Shown: positions 1 to 8,036 of the stretch, in pieces
How positions within the stretch are numbered: position 1 is the first letter of the stretch
Layout of the letters: each line of letters begins with the position of its first letter
Origin: CBDEVH01 sp965243565
GTDB lineage: Bacteria; Pseudomonadota; Gammaproteobacteria; Tethybacterales; Persebacteraceae
DNA length: 64,000 bases
Assembly (NCBI GenBank): GCA_965243565.1
Contig: OZ251571.1
Span: forward strand, 496,001 to 560,000
Direction: 5' to 3'
The notes under the pieces: model-generated
What the model was told of the DNA's origin: nothing
What the model saw: only the letters and a program-made list of their open reading frames with translations
Databases searched by the model: none
Position numbers and translations under genes: made by a program

Positions 1-69
1 TTCATCTAGTTCATTAAACACTAAATAAAACGCATTGCATAAGATTATTGATAAGACTATGACATACAA
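1..69 (-). CDS. Possible 5' end of a minus-strand gene running off the window
   Basis: Reading leftward from a TTG at 69 there are 23 open codons to the window edge. They begin with a strongly hydrophobic stretch (MYVIVLSIILCNAFYL) and then turn polar, as a signal anchor or signal peptide would. A -10/-35 pair lies just upstream on the same strand. An AGG sits five bases before the TTG. Nothing beyond the edge can be seen, so the product is unknown. It would be transcribed divergently from lemA. Confidence 0.35.
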   Translation of the reverse strand, partial: MYVIVLSIILCNAFYLVFNELDE

Positions 70-84
70 AAGACCTATAGACGA

Positions 85-113
85 TTTATACCAATACTAC
101 GGGAATGTGTGAA
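85..113 (-). promoter_or_regulatory. Putative sigma-70 promoter for the minus-strand partial gene
   Basis: On the minus strand TTCACA (108-113) is followed after exactly 17 bases by TATAAA (85-90). Each hexamer matches the consensus at five of six positions. The predicted start of transcription, near 78, is about nine bases before the TTG at 69. Confidence 0.45.
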
Positions 114-119
114 TCTGTG

Positions 120-158
120 TCGCATAAAAAAATTTAATGATTATCAATTTTTATGCGA
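120..158. repeat. Inverted repeat upstream of lemA
   Basis: Eleven-base arms, TCGCATAAAAA (120-130) and its perfect complement (148-158), are separated by 17 bases. The repeat lies between the leftward promoter and lemA. It could be an operator, or a terminator-like hairpin ending an older gene; its A and T tracts suit either direction. Confidence 0.5.
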
Positions 159-200
159 TAATGACATCACTGATAATTGCAATACAGAAAGATAAATAAT

Positions 201-794
201 ATGGAAATAGGGATAGGTATTATAGTTGTAGTTGTTGTCGTGTTGCTATACGCGGTGGTAATCTACAATAAATTAATTGAGCTCAAAAACCGTGCTGCCA
301 ACGGGTTTTCGCAAATAGAGGTGCAGCTGAAGCGTCGCTATGACTTAATCCCCAATTTGGTAGAAGTTGCCAAAAGCTATATGACACATGAGCGTGAAAC
401 GCTTGAATCAGTCATTGCAGCTCGTGATTCGGCATCACAATTATTATCACAGTTTGCTGGTAATTTAACCGATGCAACAGCGGCAAGTGCATTTGCAGCG
501 GCAGAAGGCTCTTTGGGTAGTATGCTTTCTGGCATGAAAATAGCAGTAGAGGCGTATCCTGATTTAAAAGCGTCTGCCAATATGCTACAGCTAAACGAAG
601 AGATAACCAGCACTGAAAATAAAATTGGTTTTTCGCGTCAAGCCTATAACGATGGGGTTAACGAATACAATACCTATAAACAAAGCTTTCCGCAAATATT
701 ATTTGCAGGTATCTTTGGGCACCGTGTTGATATGTCTTTTCTTGAGTTTGCCGAAGCCGAAAAACTGCAAGAAGCACCAAAAGTTAGTTTTTAA
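201..794 (+). CDS. lemA: LemA family membrane protein
   Basis: LemA proteins are small, single-span, mostly helical membrane proteins of unclear molecular role. The product here has 197 residues. It has one N-terminal membrane segment (about 3-22, rich in Val and Ile) and then the family signature: YNKL, FSQIEVQLKRRYDLIPNLVE, and ENKIGFSRQAYNDGVNEYN near residue 150. A TTG lies eight codons upstream in frame, but the ATG at 201 directly precedes the membrane anchor and has GAAAG upstream, so it is preferred. Usual partners (TPM-domain proteins or an HtpX-like protease) are not adjacent. A strong terminator follows, so the gene is probably monocistronic. Confidence 0.9.
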   Translation: MEIGIGIIVVVVVVLLYAVVIYNKLIELKNRAANGFSQIEVQLKRRYDLIPNLVEVAKSYMTHERETLESVIAARDSASQLLSQFAGNLTDATAASAFAAAEGSLGSMLSGMKIAVEAYPDLKASANMLQLNEEITSTENKIGFSRQAYNDGVNEYNTYKQSFPQILFAGIFGHRVDMSFLEFAEAEKLQEAPKVSF

Positions 795-810
795 AAATTT
801 TAGTGTCTCT

Positions 811-843
811 AAAAAAACACATTGTTTACCAATGTGTTTTTTT
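811..843 (+). terminator. Rho-independent terminator of lemA
   Basis: Fourteen-base arms (811-824 and 830-843) with a five-base loop run from an A tract into a T tract. It lies 16 bases after the lemA stop. Confidence 0.85.
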
Positions 844-873
844 ATTTAAAATACGCATAATTTATAATGCTGG

Positions 874-902
874 CTTGAAAGTGTTTATTGCTAACCCCAT
901 AT
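874..902 (+). promoter_or_regulatory. Consensus sigma-32 (heat-shock) promoter
   Basis: CTTGAAA (874-880), a 14-base spacer, then CCCCATAT (895-902). This matches the known RpoH consensus (CTTGAA, 13-17 bases, CCCCATNT). A CCCCAT with a correctly spaced CTTGAA was not noticed elsewhere in the window by eye. Transcription would start near 909. The window also encodes RpoH (24728-25615). Confidence 0.75.
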
Positions 903-1017
903 TATTGGTATATATGACAAACTCACCACAAAAACAAATGACATTTTAGTAAAAGCGCAACAACAGGTATTATTAGAAAATCAATCTAGTAACCTGTTTT
1001 TTTATGGATTATTTTAA
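901..1017 (+). pseudogene. Remnant of a ClpB-like chaperone gene (N-terminal codons only)
   Basis: Directly after the sigma-32 promoter a frame without a proper start codon reads GIYDKLTTKTNDILVKAQQQ and goes on to a stop at 1015-1017. Known ClpB proteins begin like MRxDKLTTKFQxALxxAQ. The shared Asp-Lys-Leu-Thr-Thr-Lys, the Leu and the Ala-Gln fall at matching spacing, about 8 identities in 22 aligned with E. coli ClpB from memory. The expected ATG is replaced by ATA or GGT codons, and the only nearby ATG (914) is out of frame. Promoter and terminator lie about 100 bases apart, so nearly the whole gene of roughly 860 codons would be missing. The alternative is a heat-induced small RNA with chance resemblance. 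Confidence 0.5.
962..1003 (+). terminator. Terminator of the ClpB-remnant transcript
   Basis: AACAGGT (962-968) pairs with ACCTGTT (992-998). An inner stem 972-977/985-990 (one G-T pair) extends it, and a T run follows (997-1003). The T run is on the plus strand only, so it ends rightward transcription, yet the only transcription unit available is the one from the sigma-32 promoter at 874-902. Confidence 0.65.
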
Positions 1018-1758
1018 ATGTTCGTATTGTATTTGCAGCTGTGTCAGCTGTTTGGTAAAATAATTTTTAGCTGAATCGATGGCAGCTTGATTGGTGCCGC
1101 TAAACACAATATGACAATAAAATGTGCCGTTGTCATCACGTGGGTAGCTGCCAATTTCCACTGTCGGGAACTGCTTATCAATAATACTTAAGTCGTCCGA
1201 AAACAGGCTTTCGCCGCTTTGCACTTTAATGGTTTGAGAGTGTAGCAATGCTTGTTGCGGGAGTAATTTGCAAGCCGCTGTTGCCATCATCGTAAAAATA
1301 TTTGGCACACCGGCTAATACAAAAATATTATCAATAAAAAAAGCAGGTGCACCGGGAAAATCGCTAATAATAATGCTGGCATTTTTAGCTGTTCTTGCCA
1401 TACGGCGTCTGCTGGGCGTAAATTTAAGTTGCCGTTCGGCATAAAAGCGTTCTAGTATGGCAATGGCTTGTGCATTTTCGATTAATGGTTGTTTGACGGC
1501 TTTGGCTATAGAGGCACTGGTTATATCGTCATGGGTGGGTCCAATACCACCACTGGTAAATACATAGTCGTATTGCTGACGCAGGGCATTGACAGCAAGA
1601 ATTATCGCTTGCTCTTCATCACGGATAATACGGACTTCTTTTATTGGAATGCCTTTTTCCCCCACTAGTTTGGTTAAGGACTCTAGGTTTTTTTCGACTG
1701 TACGCCCTGATAAAATTTCATTGCCAATGATGAGGAAGGCAGCCGTTTTTTGTGTCAT
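1009..1758 (-). CDS. CinA N-terminal / molybdopterin-binding domain protein
   Basis: This 249-residue protein is the stand-alone MoCF-type domain found at the N-terminus of CinA (competence/damage-inducible protein A). IIGNEILSGRT lies at about 10-20 and FTSGGIGPTHDDIT at 67-80; the latter is the nucleotide/pterin-binding signature. The C-terminal nicotinamide-nucleotide amidase domain of full CinA is absent, as in the short YfaY-type or molybdopterin-binding-only members. The ATG at 1758 is chosen over a TTG three codons earlier because GAGG lies just before it. It follows truA on the same strand with a 23-base gap, so the two may be co-transcribed. Substrate is not deducible. Confidence 0.85.
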   Translation of the reverse strand: MTQKTAAFLIIGNEILSGRTVEKNLESLTKLVGEKGIPIKEVRIIRDEEQAIILAVNALRQQYDYVFTSGGIGPTHDDITSASIAKAVKQPLIENAQAIAILERFYAERQLKFTPSRRRMARTAKNASIIISDFPGAPAFFIDNIFVLAGVPNIFTMMATAACKLLPQQALLHSQTIKVQSGESLFSDDLSIIDKQFPTVEIGSYPRDDNGTFYCHIVFSGTNQAAIDSAKNYFTKQLTQLQIQYEHLK

Positions 1759-1781
1759 AAGCCTCAATTATAGCAATGGAT

Positions 1782-2585
1782 TTATACAAAAAACGAATGG
1801 TCCGCAAAACCATAAGGCACGGGCTTTATGGTTAATGTTCGTGCGATGGCGTTGCCGTAGTCAGCTCCACAAAAATACAATCCAGATGGCTTGGCAGTGG
1901 GGGAGGCGAGTTTTCTGTTTTTTTGCTGGAGTAAGTAAGTAATCCATTCAGGTGCTTGTCGCGCACGCCCGACATCGATAAGCGAGCCAACCATATTGCG
2001 TACCATATGATGTAAAAAGCCATTGCCACAAACTTGAAAATAAATATAGTCTTGATGTTTTTCAATATTAAATTTAACGATTTGGCGAATGGTGCTTTCT
2101 GATTGGCAAGAAGAAGCACGAAAAGCATTAAAATCATGTGTGCCAATTAAGCCATTTGCCGCTAATTGCATGGCTTTATCGTCTAATGCAACATGACAAT
2201 GGGCAACATTTTTCCCTAGTAATGCCGAGGCACAGGGGCGATTGTAAAGCGTGTATTGGTAATAGCGATGAATACAACTATGACGCGCATGAAATTTTTC
2301 ATCAACCAATTTTGCCCATAATACACGAATATCTGTAGGTAGATAATAACTAATGGCTTTTGTCCATTCGCTCATTTGACGAGTAACAGTGGTGTTAAAA
2401 TGCACCGGCATTAAAGTGGCATGTACACCGCTATCAGTACGACCAGCAGAAAAGGCTACCGTTGGTTTGCCTGCCACAGTGCCAATGGCGGTTTGCAATA
2501 TATCTTGGATGGTATTGCCACCTGCTTGCGATTGCCAGCCATAATAACGGTTGCCGTTAAACTCAATGCCTATTAGTATTTTCAA
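1782..2585 (-). CDS. truA: tRNA pseudouridine(38-40) synthase TruA
   Basis: TruA isomerises uridines 38-40 in the anticodon stem-loop of many tRNAs. The 267-residue protein has the family start KILIGIEFNGNRYYGWQ and the catalytic motif AGRTDSGVHA with Asp51, plus the C-terminal FLHHMVRNMVGSLIDVGR block. It starts with TTG at 2585, four bases after the mltB stop. There is no clear ribosome binding site and no in-frame ATG before the conserved start, so translation is probably coupled to mltB. The C-terminus is slightly longer than in E. coli. Confidence 0.95.
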   Translation of the reverse strand: MKILIGIEFNGNRYYGWQSQAGGNTIQDILQTAIGTVAGKPTVAFSAGRTDSGVHATLMPVHFNTTVTRQMSEWTKAISYYLPTDIRVLWAKLVDEKFHARHSCIHRYYQYTLYNRPCASALLGKNVAHCHVALDDKAMQLAANGLIGTHDFNAFRASSCQSESTIRQIVKFNIEKHQDYIYFQVCGNGFLHHMVRNMVGSLIDVGRARQAPEWITYLLQQKNRKLASPTAKPSGLYFCGADYGNAIARTLTIKPVPYGFADHSFFV

Positions 2586-2588
2586 TGG

Positions 2589-3590
2589 TTATGTAATGTT
2601 TTTTATCGCAATGCTTAAATCAGTAACAGATGCTGCATATTTAAAACTGCGGTTATAGCGAGTGAGTGCATAAAAATTAGGTGTGCCTATGCGGTATTCG
2701 TTGCCCAATTTGTTTTCGAGATCGATAAAAACATAGGGTACTGCTTCATTGTTGACAGATTCATCAATAAGCACCCCACGGTCGCGTAGCTCGTTTAGCT
2801 GATAAATTGGTTTGTAAGCACCATCGGCATTTTCTTTAATGAGGATTTGTGCCAGACTTTTGCTTACCCGAACGGGGTGGCTAACAGTGGTATTGGGAAT
2901 CCAACCATGGTTTAGTAAAAAACGCCCGACACTGCCTATTGCATCAGGCACGGTAAAAAGATTGGTATAACCACTATTGTCAAAGTCAACAGAATGTTTT
3001 ATAACGCTTTCAGGTAAAAATTGAGGAATCCCAAATGCACCAGCATATGAACCATGAATCGTTAATGGACTGATTTTTTGATTGTCGGTGTAGATCAAAA
3101 AATATTCGAGCTGTTTTTTAAATTCTTCACCACGAGAGGGGTGGTAAAACGCAAGGGTAGCAAGTGATTCGATAACGGGGAAGGTTCCGGTGTATTCGCC
3201 ATACCGCGTTTCGACCCCGATGATTGCAGTAATAATAAATTTATCCACCCCAAAAGTGGCTTCGGCTTTTTCTAAATACGTTTTATTTTGTTCGTAAAAT
3301 GTTGACCCTTTGGCGATGTATTTCGCCGTTAGTCGTTTTTTTCGGTATTCATTCCAATAGGTTTTTTTAGCGGGGTTGGTCGGTGTTCCGGTATATTTTA
3401 ATACGGTTTTATTTTTTTTTATATGAGAAAAAAGGTATTTAATTTGTTCGGCATTAAGCCCATTTTTATCTTGCATTGACTGAATAAATGCCAAAACATT
3501 TGGGTTGTTTAATAGCGATTCGTCGCTCCAAGCCATCGTTGGCAGCAAACCACAGGCAACAATGCTTTTTATAAATTGACGACGCTGCAT
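2589..3590 (-). CDS. mltB: Lytic murein transglycosylase B
   Basis: MltB cleaves the MurNAc-GlcNAc bond of peptidoglycan, leaving 1,6-anhydro ends. The catalytic Glu is in IIGVETRYG (Glu127), and GAFGIPQFLPES follows at about 180. The protein (333 residues from the ATG at 3590) begins MQRRQFIKSIVACGLLPTMA. That is a twin-Arg-Phe-x-Lys type signal rather than a plain Sec or lipoprotein signal; there is no lipobox Cys at the usual position. A TTG 11 codons upstream would overlap clpA and is not preferred. The gene lies between clpA (7-base gap) and truA, apparently in one leftward operon. It probably acts in the periplasm. Confidence 0.93.
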   Translation of the reverse strand: MQRRQFIKSIVACGLLPTMAWSDESLLNNPNVLAFIQSMQDKNGLNAEQIKYLFSHIKKNKTVLKYTGTPTNPAKKTYWNEYRKKRLTAKYIAKGSTFYEQNKTYLEKAEATFGVDKFIITAIIGVETRYGEYTGTFPVIESLATLAFYHPSRGEEFKKQLEYFLIYTDNQKISPLTIHGSYAGAFGIPQFLPESVIKHSVDFDNSGYTNLFTVPDAIGSVGRFLLNHGWIPNTTVSHPVRVSKSLAQILIKENADGAYKPIYQLNELRDRGVLIDESVNNEAVPYVFIDLENKLGNEYRIGTPNFYALTRYNRSFKYAASVTDLSIAIKNIT

Positions 3591-3597
3591 AACGTAA

Positions 3598-5844
3598 TTA
3601 GTATTCCGCTGAAACGACAGCAATTTTTTTCTTTTTTACGTTTAATTTTTTGCTAGACTTTGATTTCGTAACAACTACAACCTCATTGTCAATAATATCA
3701 AGCAAAACAGTGTCGCCTTTATGAATTTTATTTTGTACTGTCGCAATGGCGATTGTTTCAAAAATACGCTCACGAATCAAACGCTTGACAGGGCGCGCTC
3801 CCATATCGTTAGAATTACCATCGCGTACCAAAGCATCTTTAAAGCGTTGGCTATAAGTGGTATTAATAGATTGATGCTGTTTGATGGAGGCTTTGGCAAT
3901 GGTGAGTTGTTGCTCGATAATTTTTTGAATGGTTGCTGGTGACAACGGTTGAAAATGAATAATGGCATCTAAACGATTACGAAATTCGGGTGAAAAATTT
4001 CGATGAATCACCTCATCTCCTATTGCTATGGTGTCGTTTCTGTCAAAACCAGAACTGCCTCTAGCCATTTCAACCGATCCACTATTAGACGTTAAAATAA
4101 TAATGGTATGACGAAAATTAACCAACCGCCCGTTGTTATCGGCCATTGTTCCGTAGTCCAATATTTGCAACAGAATATTCAGTATATCGGGGTGGGCTTT
4201 TTCTATTTCATCAAACAAAATAACGGAATTGGGATTATTCGAAACATTCTCGATTAGTTTGCCGCTTTGTTCATAACCGACATAGCCCGGGGGCGCACCA
4301 ATTAGTCTTGATATCGAATGACGCTCCATATATTCAGACATGTCGTATCGCAATAAAGGAAACGATAATTTTTCGGCAAGTTGTTTTGCCATTTCTGTTT
4401 TGCCTACACCAGTAGGACCAACAAACAAAAAACCACCCACTACTTTGTCATTGTAACTATAACCTATTTGGTTAAAAACAACCGCACGGGCTAATTTTTT
4501 AGCCGCCTCTTTTTGGTCAAAAACAACATTACAAAGATGGTTTTCCATATCGGCTAGGTTGTTATAATCATCTAATTGAGCATGAGATGTTAGCCCTGCA
4601 ATTGATCTTGCCGTACTGATAATCAACTGTTTATCGATAGGTTGAGAATGATTGTTATTGATATGGTTTGAACCGACATGGTCTAAAATATCAATGGCTT
4701 TATCTGGAAAGGTATATGCCGGTAAATAACGCTTTGCAGCATCAATGGTAGTGGTTACGGCATCCGTTGGATAGTTAATTTGATAATGCAGTTGTAATTG
4801 ATGCACTGTATTTTCAACAATAGCCTGAAGCGTTTTTGCATCTGGTTCGCCAACAGTAATTTTGCAAAACCGTCGATTAAGCGCGCCGTCTTTTTCAAAA
4901 TAACGACGGTATTCAGTTGATGTTGTTGCTCCAATATAGCGTAGAGCAGGGTTGTCTAAAAAGGGTTTGATAATATTGGCAATGTCGAGTGTGCCACCAG
5001 CGGCAGAGCCTGTGCCAATGAGTGTGTGAATTTCGTCAATGAACAATATATTGTTTTTTTGTACACTGTATTTCTCAATGATTTTTTTAATCCGCTGTTC
5101 AAGATCACCTCGATATTTTGTGCCAGCAATTATATCGGCAATGCTAATAGAAATAATTCGCGTATTTTGTAGCATGGCAGGGACATCGTCATTGGCAATG
5201 CGATGTGCCAATGCTTCGACAAGTGTTGTTTTGCCAACGCCGGGCTCGCCAACCAATAAAGGATTGTTTTTATATTTTCGACATAATATATTAATGAGTT
5301 CGGCAATATCGTCTTGCCTATTAATAGGCAATGGCAGTGTTTTGGCACGGGCTTGCGCAACCAAATCTTTGCCATCTTTTTCCTTTGGTTTTTCTTCGTT
5401 AATGGACTCTTCCGATAAACTGGCCAAGTAGGCAAGCGTATAAAGTCTGTCAACACCATATTTTTTTAAATAATGAGATGCAGCAGATCTGGGATCATCA
5501 AGAATAGCGATAATAATGTGTATACCATTGATTGACAAATTGCTTTTGTGTTCGCCCAACCGTCTAAACTGTTTCTTGGCACGTTGCAAAACATCGCGAT
5601 ACTCAATGCTGGTACGGACTGGTTGATTGGTATGACGGGTTGCCGTCTGTTTTTCTACTACTTCTGACAGTTTGATTTTTAGATGTTCGATGTCTGCCTG
5701 ACACTCTTTGAGCATTTTTATTGCCGTGCGGTTTTCTTGCAATAGCACCAACAAAAGATGTTCTACCGTTATTAATTCAAAACGACGATGGTTGGCATCC
5801 AGATGTAATGCATTAATAGTATCTTCTAGTTCTTTGGAAGGCAT
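3598..5844 (-). CDS. clpA: ATP-dependent Clp protease ATPase subunit ClpA
   Basis: ClpA is the AAA+ unfoldase that feeds substrates to ClpP. The 748 residues show an N-terminal Clp repeat domain (1-140), a first AAA domain with GEPGVGKTT (199-207) and IDEIHTLIG, and a second with GPTGVGKTE, YMERHSISRLIGAPPGYVGYE and FDEIEKAHP. There is no ClpB-type coiled-coil middle domain. The length fits ClpA (E. coli 758). The adaptor gene clpS, normally just upstream, is missing here. A TATACT box (minus strand, 5854-5859) ends nine bases before the ATG and no ribosome binding site is seen, so the mRNA may be leaderless. Confidence 0.95.
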   Translation of the reverse strand: MPSKELEDTINALHLDANHRRFELITVEHLLLVLLQENRTAIKMLKECQADIEHLKIKLSEVVEKQTATRHTNQPVRTSIEYRDVLQRAKKQFRRLGEHKSNLSINGIHIIIAILDDPRSAASHYLKKYGVDRLYTLAYLASLSEESINEEKPKEKDGKDLVAQARAKTLPLPINRQDDIAELINILCRKYKNNPLLVGEPGVGKTTLVEALAHRIANDDVPAMLQNTRIISISIADIIAGTKYRGDLEQRIKKIIEKYSVQKNNILFIDEIHTLIGTGSAAGGTLDIANIIKPFLDNPALRYIGATTSTEYRRYFEKDGALNRRFCKITVGEPDAKTLQAIVENTVHQLQLHYQINYPTDAVTTTIDAAKRYLPAYTFPDKAIDILDHVGSNHINNNHSQPIDKQLIISTARSIAGLTSHAQLDDYNNLADMENHLCNVVFDQKEAAKKLARAVVFNQIGYSYNDKVVGGFLFVGPTGVGKTEMAKQLAEKLSFPLLRYDMSEYMERHSISRLIGAPPGYVGYEQSGKLIENVSNNPNSVILFDEIEKAHPDILNILLQILDYGTMADNNGRLVNFRHTIIILTSNSGSVEMARGSSGFDRNDTIAIGDEVIHRNFSPEFRNRLDAIIHFQPLSPATIQKIIEQQLTIAKASIKQHQSINTTYSQRFKDALVRDGNSNDMGARPVKRLIRERIFETIAIATVQNKIHKGDTVLLDIIDNEVVVVTKSKSSKKLNVKKKKIAVVSAEY

Positions 5845-5939
5845 AATAGTTACAGTATAATCCAGTTTTTGTTATAAGGATAATATTATATTTAAAAAGT
5901 TAGATATTTATATCATTTTTTATATTAGTTAGTCATAGT

Positions 5940-5968
5940 TTGACTGTTTACTACATAAATAATAAAAT
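5940..5968 (+). promoter_or_regulatory. Sigma-70 promoter of prpBC
   Basis: TTGACT (5940-5945), a 17-base spacer, then TAAAAT (5963-5968). Transcription would begin near 5975, ten bases before the prpB ATG. No PrpR-type regulator gene is adjacent. Confidence 0.6.
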
Positions 5969-5984
5969 ATATTGGAATCAAAAA

Positions 5985-6857
5985 ATGAATAAGCACAGTT
6001 TTAAACAAGCAGTTCAAAAAGAAACCCCTTTATTATTACCGGGTGCGGTTAATGCGTATTGTGCAAAAATGGCAGAACGCAGTGGTTTTCACGCCCTCTA
6101 TTTATCGGGTGGAGGTGTTGCCGCCACACTGGGTATGCCAGATTTGGCAGCAACCACTATGGACGAGGTCGCCAACGAATGTGCCAAAATTACCGCTGCC
6201 ACCGATTTGCCTTTGTTGGTCGATATTGATACTGGTTTTGGTACATGGTTAAATATACAACGCACCATAAAAACACTGGCGCGGCTGGGTGTGGCTGCGG
6301 TTCATATTGAAGACCAAATTGCCGCAAAACGCTGTGGTCATCGCCCCAATAAGCAAATTGTCCCAACCGCTGAAATGTGTGACCGCTTAAGTGCCGCTGT
6401 CGATGCCCGCGAAAACCCTGGTTTTGTGATTATGGCACGTACCGATGCACTGGCAAGCGAGCCACGAGAACAGGTGATAGAGCGTTTACATGCCTACGCT
6501 GCGGCAGGTGCTGACATGGTTTTCTTAGAGGCTGCCAAAACACTCGATGATTACGATGTCGTCAAAAAAGCCATTGGTCTGCCATTATTGGCAAATATTA
6601 CAGAGTTTGGTGCAACGCCTATGTTTACAGCAAAAGATCTCGCCAGTGTTGGTGTGGATATTATGCTGTTTCCATTATCGGCTTTCAGAGCGATGAATCA
6701 AGCCGCCCTTAATGTTTATCAGTCCATACGCAACAACGGACATCAACAAAAAGTGGTCGATACCATGCAAACGCGGGTGCAACTATACGATTTTCTAGGA
6801 TACCAAAAAATTGAAGACAAAATGGATAATTTATTTAAGGAGATAAACGATGAGTAA
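5985..6857 (+). CDS. prpB: 2-methylisocitrate lyase
   Basis: PrpB splits 2-methylisocitrate into pyruvate and succinate, the last step of the methylcitrate cycle for propionyl-CoA. The product has 290 residues (E. coli 296). It carries the isocitrate lyase/PEP mutase fold motifs: LYLSGGGVAATLGMPD, VDIDTGFG, and the catalytic KRCGHRPNK with Cys117. The ATG at 5985 is chosen over a TTG at 5940, because that TTG is part of the promoter and GGA lies upstream of the ATG. It overlaps prpC by eight bases. No prpD, acnD or prpF is beside it. Confidence 0.96.
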   Translation: MNKHSFKQAVQKETPLLLPGAVNAYCAKMAERSGFHALYLSGGGVAATLGMPDLAATTMDEVANECAKITAATDLPLLVDIDTGFGTWLNIQRTIKTLARLGVAAVHIEDQIAAKRCGHRPNKQIVPTAEMCDRLSAAVDARENPGFVIMARTDALASEPREQVIERLHAYAAAGADMVFLEAAKTLDDYDVVKKAIGLPLLANITEFGATPMFTAKDLASVGVDIMLFPLSAFRAMNQAALNVYQSIRNNGHQQKVVDTMQTRVQLYDFLGYQKIEDKMDNLFKEINDE

Positions 6858-7974
6858 TACAACAAAGCCAATCAGCGGACTACGTGGTATCACCGCTGGC
6901 AAAACTGCTATTTGTACTTGCGGACATGAAGGCAAAGGGCTGGATTACCGTGGCTACAGTATTAATGATCTGGCTAAAAATGCGGTGTTTGAAGAAGTAT
7001 CATGGTTGTTAATACATGGTGAGTTACCAACTGCCGAGCAATTGGCAAAATACAAAGCCAGTTTAAAGAGCAAAAGAAATGTCCCATCTGCTGTTCGACA
7101 AGTATTAGAAATAATCCCTGCCAATGCCCACCCTATGGATGTTTTGCGTACTGCTGGCTCATTATTGGGAGCAATTGAAGCAGAAGGTGATTTTTCTAAT
7201 CAATACGATGTTGCTGAACGTTTAACGTCTTTCTTTTCTTCTGCATTGGGGTATTGGTATCGATTTTCTCATTTTAACGAGCGTATTGAAACCGAAATCG
7301 AAACCGATAGCCTTGCTGCCCACTTGCTAAAAATGATAACAGGCAAAGATGCTGATGTCGATATGATTCGTGCCATGGATATTTCGCTCATTTTGTATGC
7401 CGAGCACGAGTTTAATGCATCTACTTTTACCTCCCGAGTGATTACCGCTACTTTATCTGATTTTCATTCTGCCATTATTGGTGGTATCGGTGCATTGCGT
7501 GGTCCCCTACATGGCGGTGCGAACGAAGCCGCAATGGCACTCATTGAACGGTTTGATTCGCCCGAACAAGCAACACAAGGCGTGCAAGAACTACTTATTC
7601 AAAAAGCCAAAATTATGGGCTTTGGTCATGCGGTTTATAGTGTGTGCGATCCTCGTCATGAAATAATCAAAAAAATAGCACACGATTTATCACAAGGTCA
7701 TAAACGCCAAAATCTATACCCTATTTCTGAAGCAATAGAAAAGGTTATGTGGGACGAGAAAAAATTATTTCCCAATTTAGACTTTTACAGTGCGGCGGCT
7801 TACTGCTATATGGGTATTTCGACGCCTTTGTTTACGCCTATCTTTGTTATAGCCAGAACAAGTGGTTGGTCGGCACATATCATTGAACAACGAGGTGATA
7901 ATAAATTGATTCGCCCAACGGCAGAATACATCGGAGTAACATCGCGTCCGTTTATTGCCTTAGATCAACGATGA
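6850..7974 (+). CDS. prpC: 2-methylcitrate synthase
   Basis: PrpC condenses propionyl-CoA with oxaloacetate to 2-methylcitrate. The 374-residue protein has the short citrate-synthase form typical of PrpC. Catalytic histidines are in GPLHGGANEAAM (His221) and GFGHAVY (His260), and the C-terminal RTSGWSAHIIEQR is present. An excellent AAGGAG lies seven bases before the ATG, inside the end of prpB. The N-terminus (KPISGLRGITAGKTAICT) matches methylcitrate synthases more than the housekeeping GltA. The intermediate dehydratase and isomerase steps must be encoded elsewhere, for example by acnB and prpD. No terminator is seen before the convergent zapA. Confidence 0.95.
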   Translation: MSNTTKPISGLRGITAGKTAICTCGHEGKGLDYRGYSINDLAKNAVFEEVSWLLIHGELPTAEQLAKYKASLKSKRNVPSAVRQVLEIIPANAHPMDVLRTAGSLLGAIEAEGDFSNQYDVAERLTSFFSSALGYWYRFSHFNERIETEIETDSLAAHLLKMITGKDADVDMIRAMDISLILYAEHEFNASTFTSRVITATLSDFHSAIIGGIGALRGPLHGGANEAAMALIERFDSPEQATQGVQELLIQKAKIMGFGHAVYSVCDPRHEIIKKIAHDLSQGHKRQNLYPISEAIEKVMWDEKKLFPNLDFYSAAAYCYMGISTPLFTPIFVIARTSGWSAHIIEQRGDNKLIRPTAEYIGVTSRPFIALDQR

Positions 7975-8036
7975 TTTACCGAACCTGCTTTTAATGCCGC
8001 TTTTAAATTAGACTTATAATAAAATCAAGATTAGGG

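Noticed and set aside
131..180. AATGATTATC- and GATAATGA-like sequences suggesting a Fur box before lemA
   Set aside because: The half-sites do not line up in the overlapping inverted arrangement of a Fur box, and AT-rich DNA gives such strings by chance.
914..949. Eleven-codon ATG frame inside the ClpB-remnant transcript
   Set aside because: Too short, no ribosome binding site, and out of frame with the ClpB-like reading.
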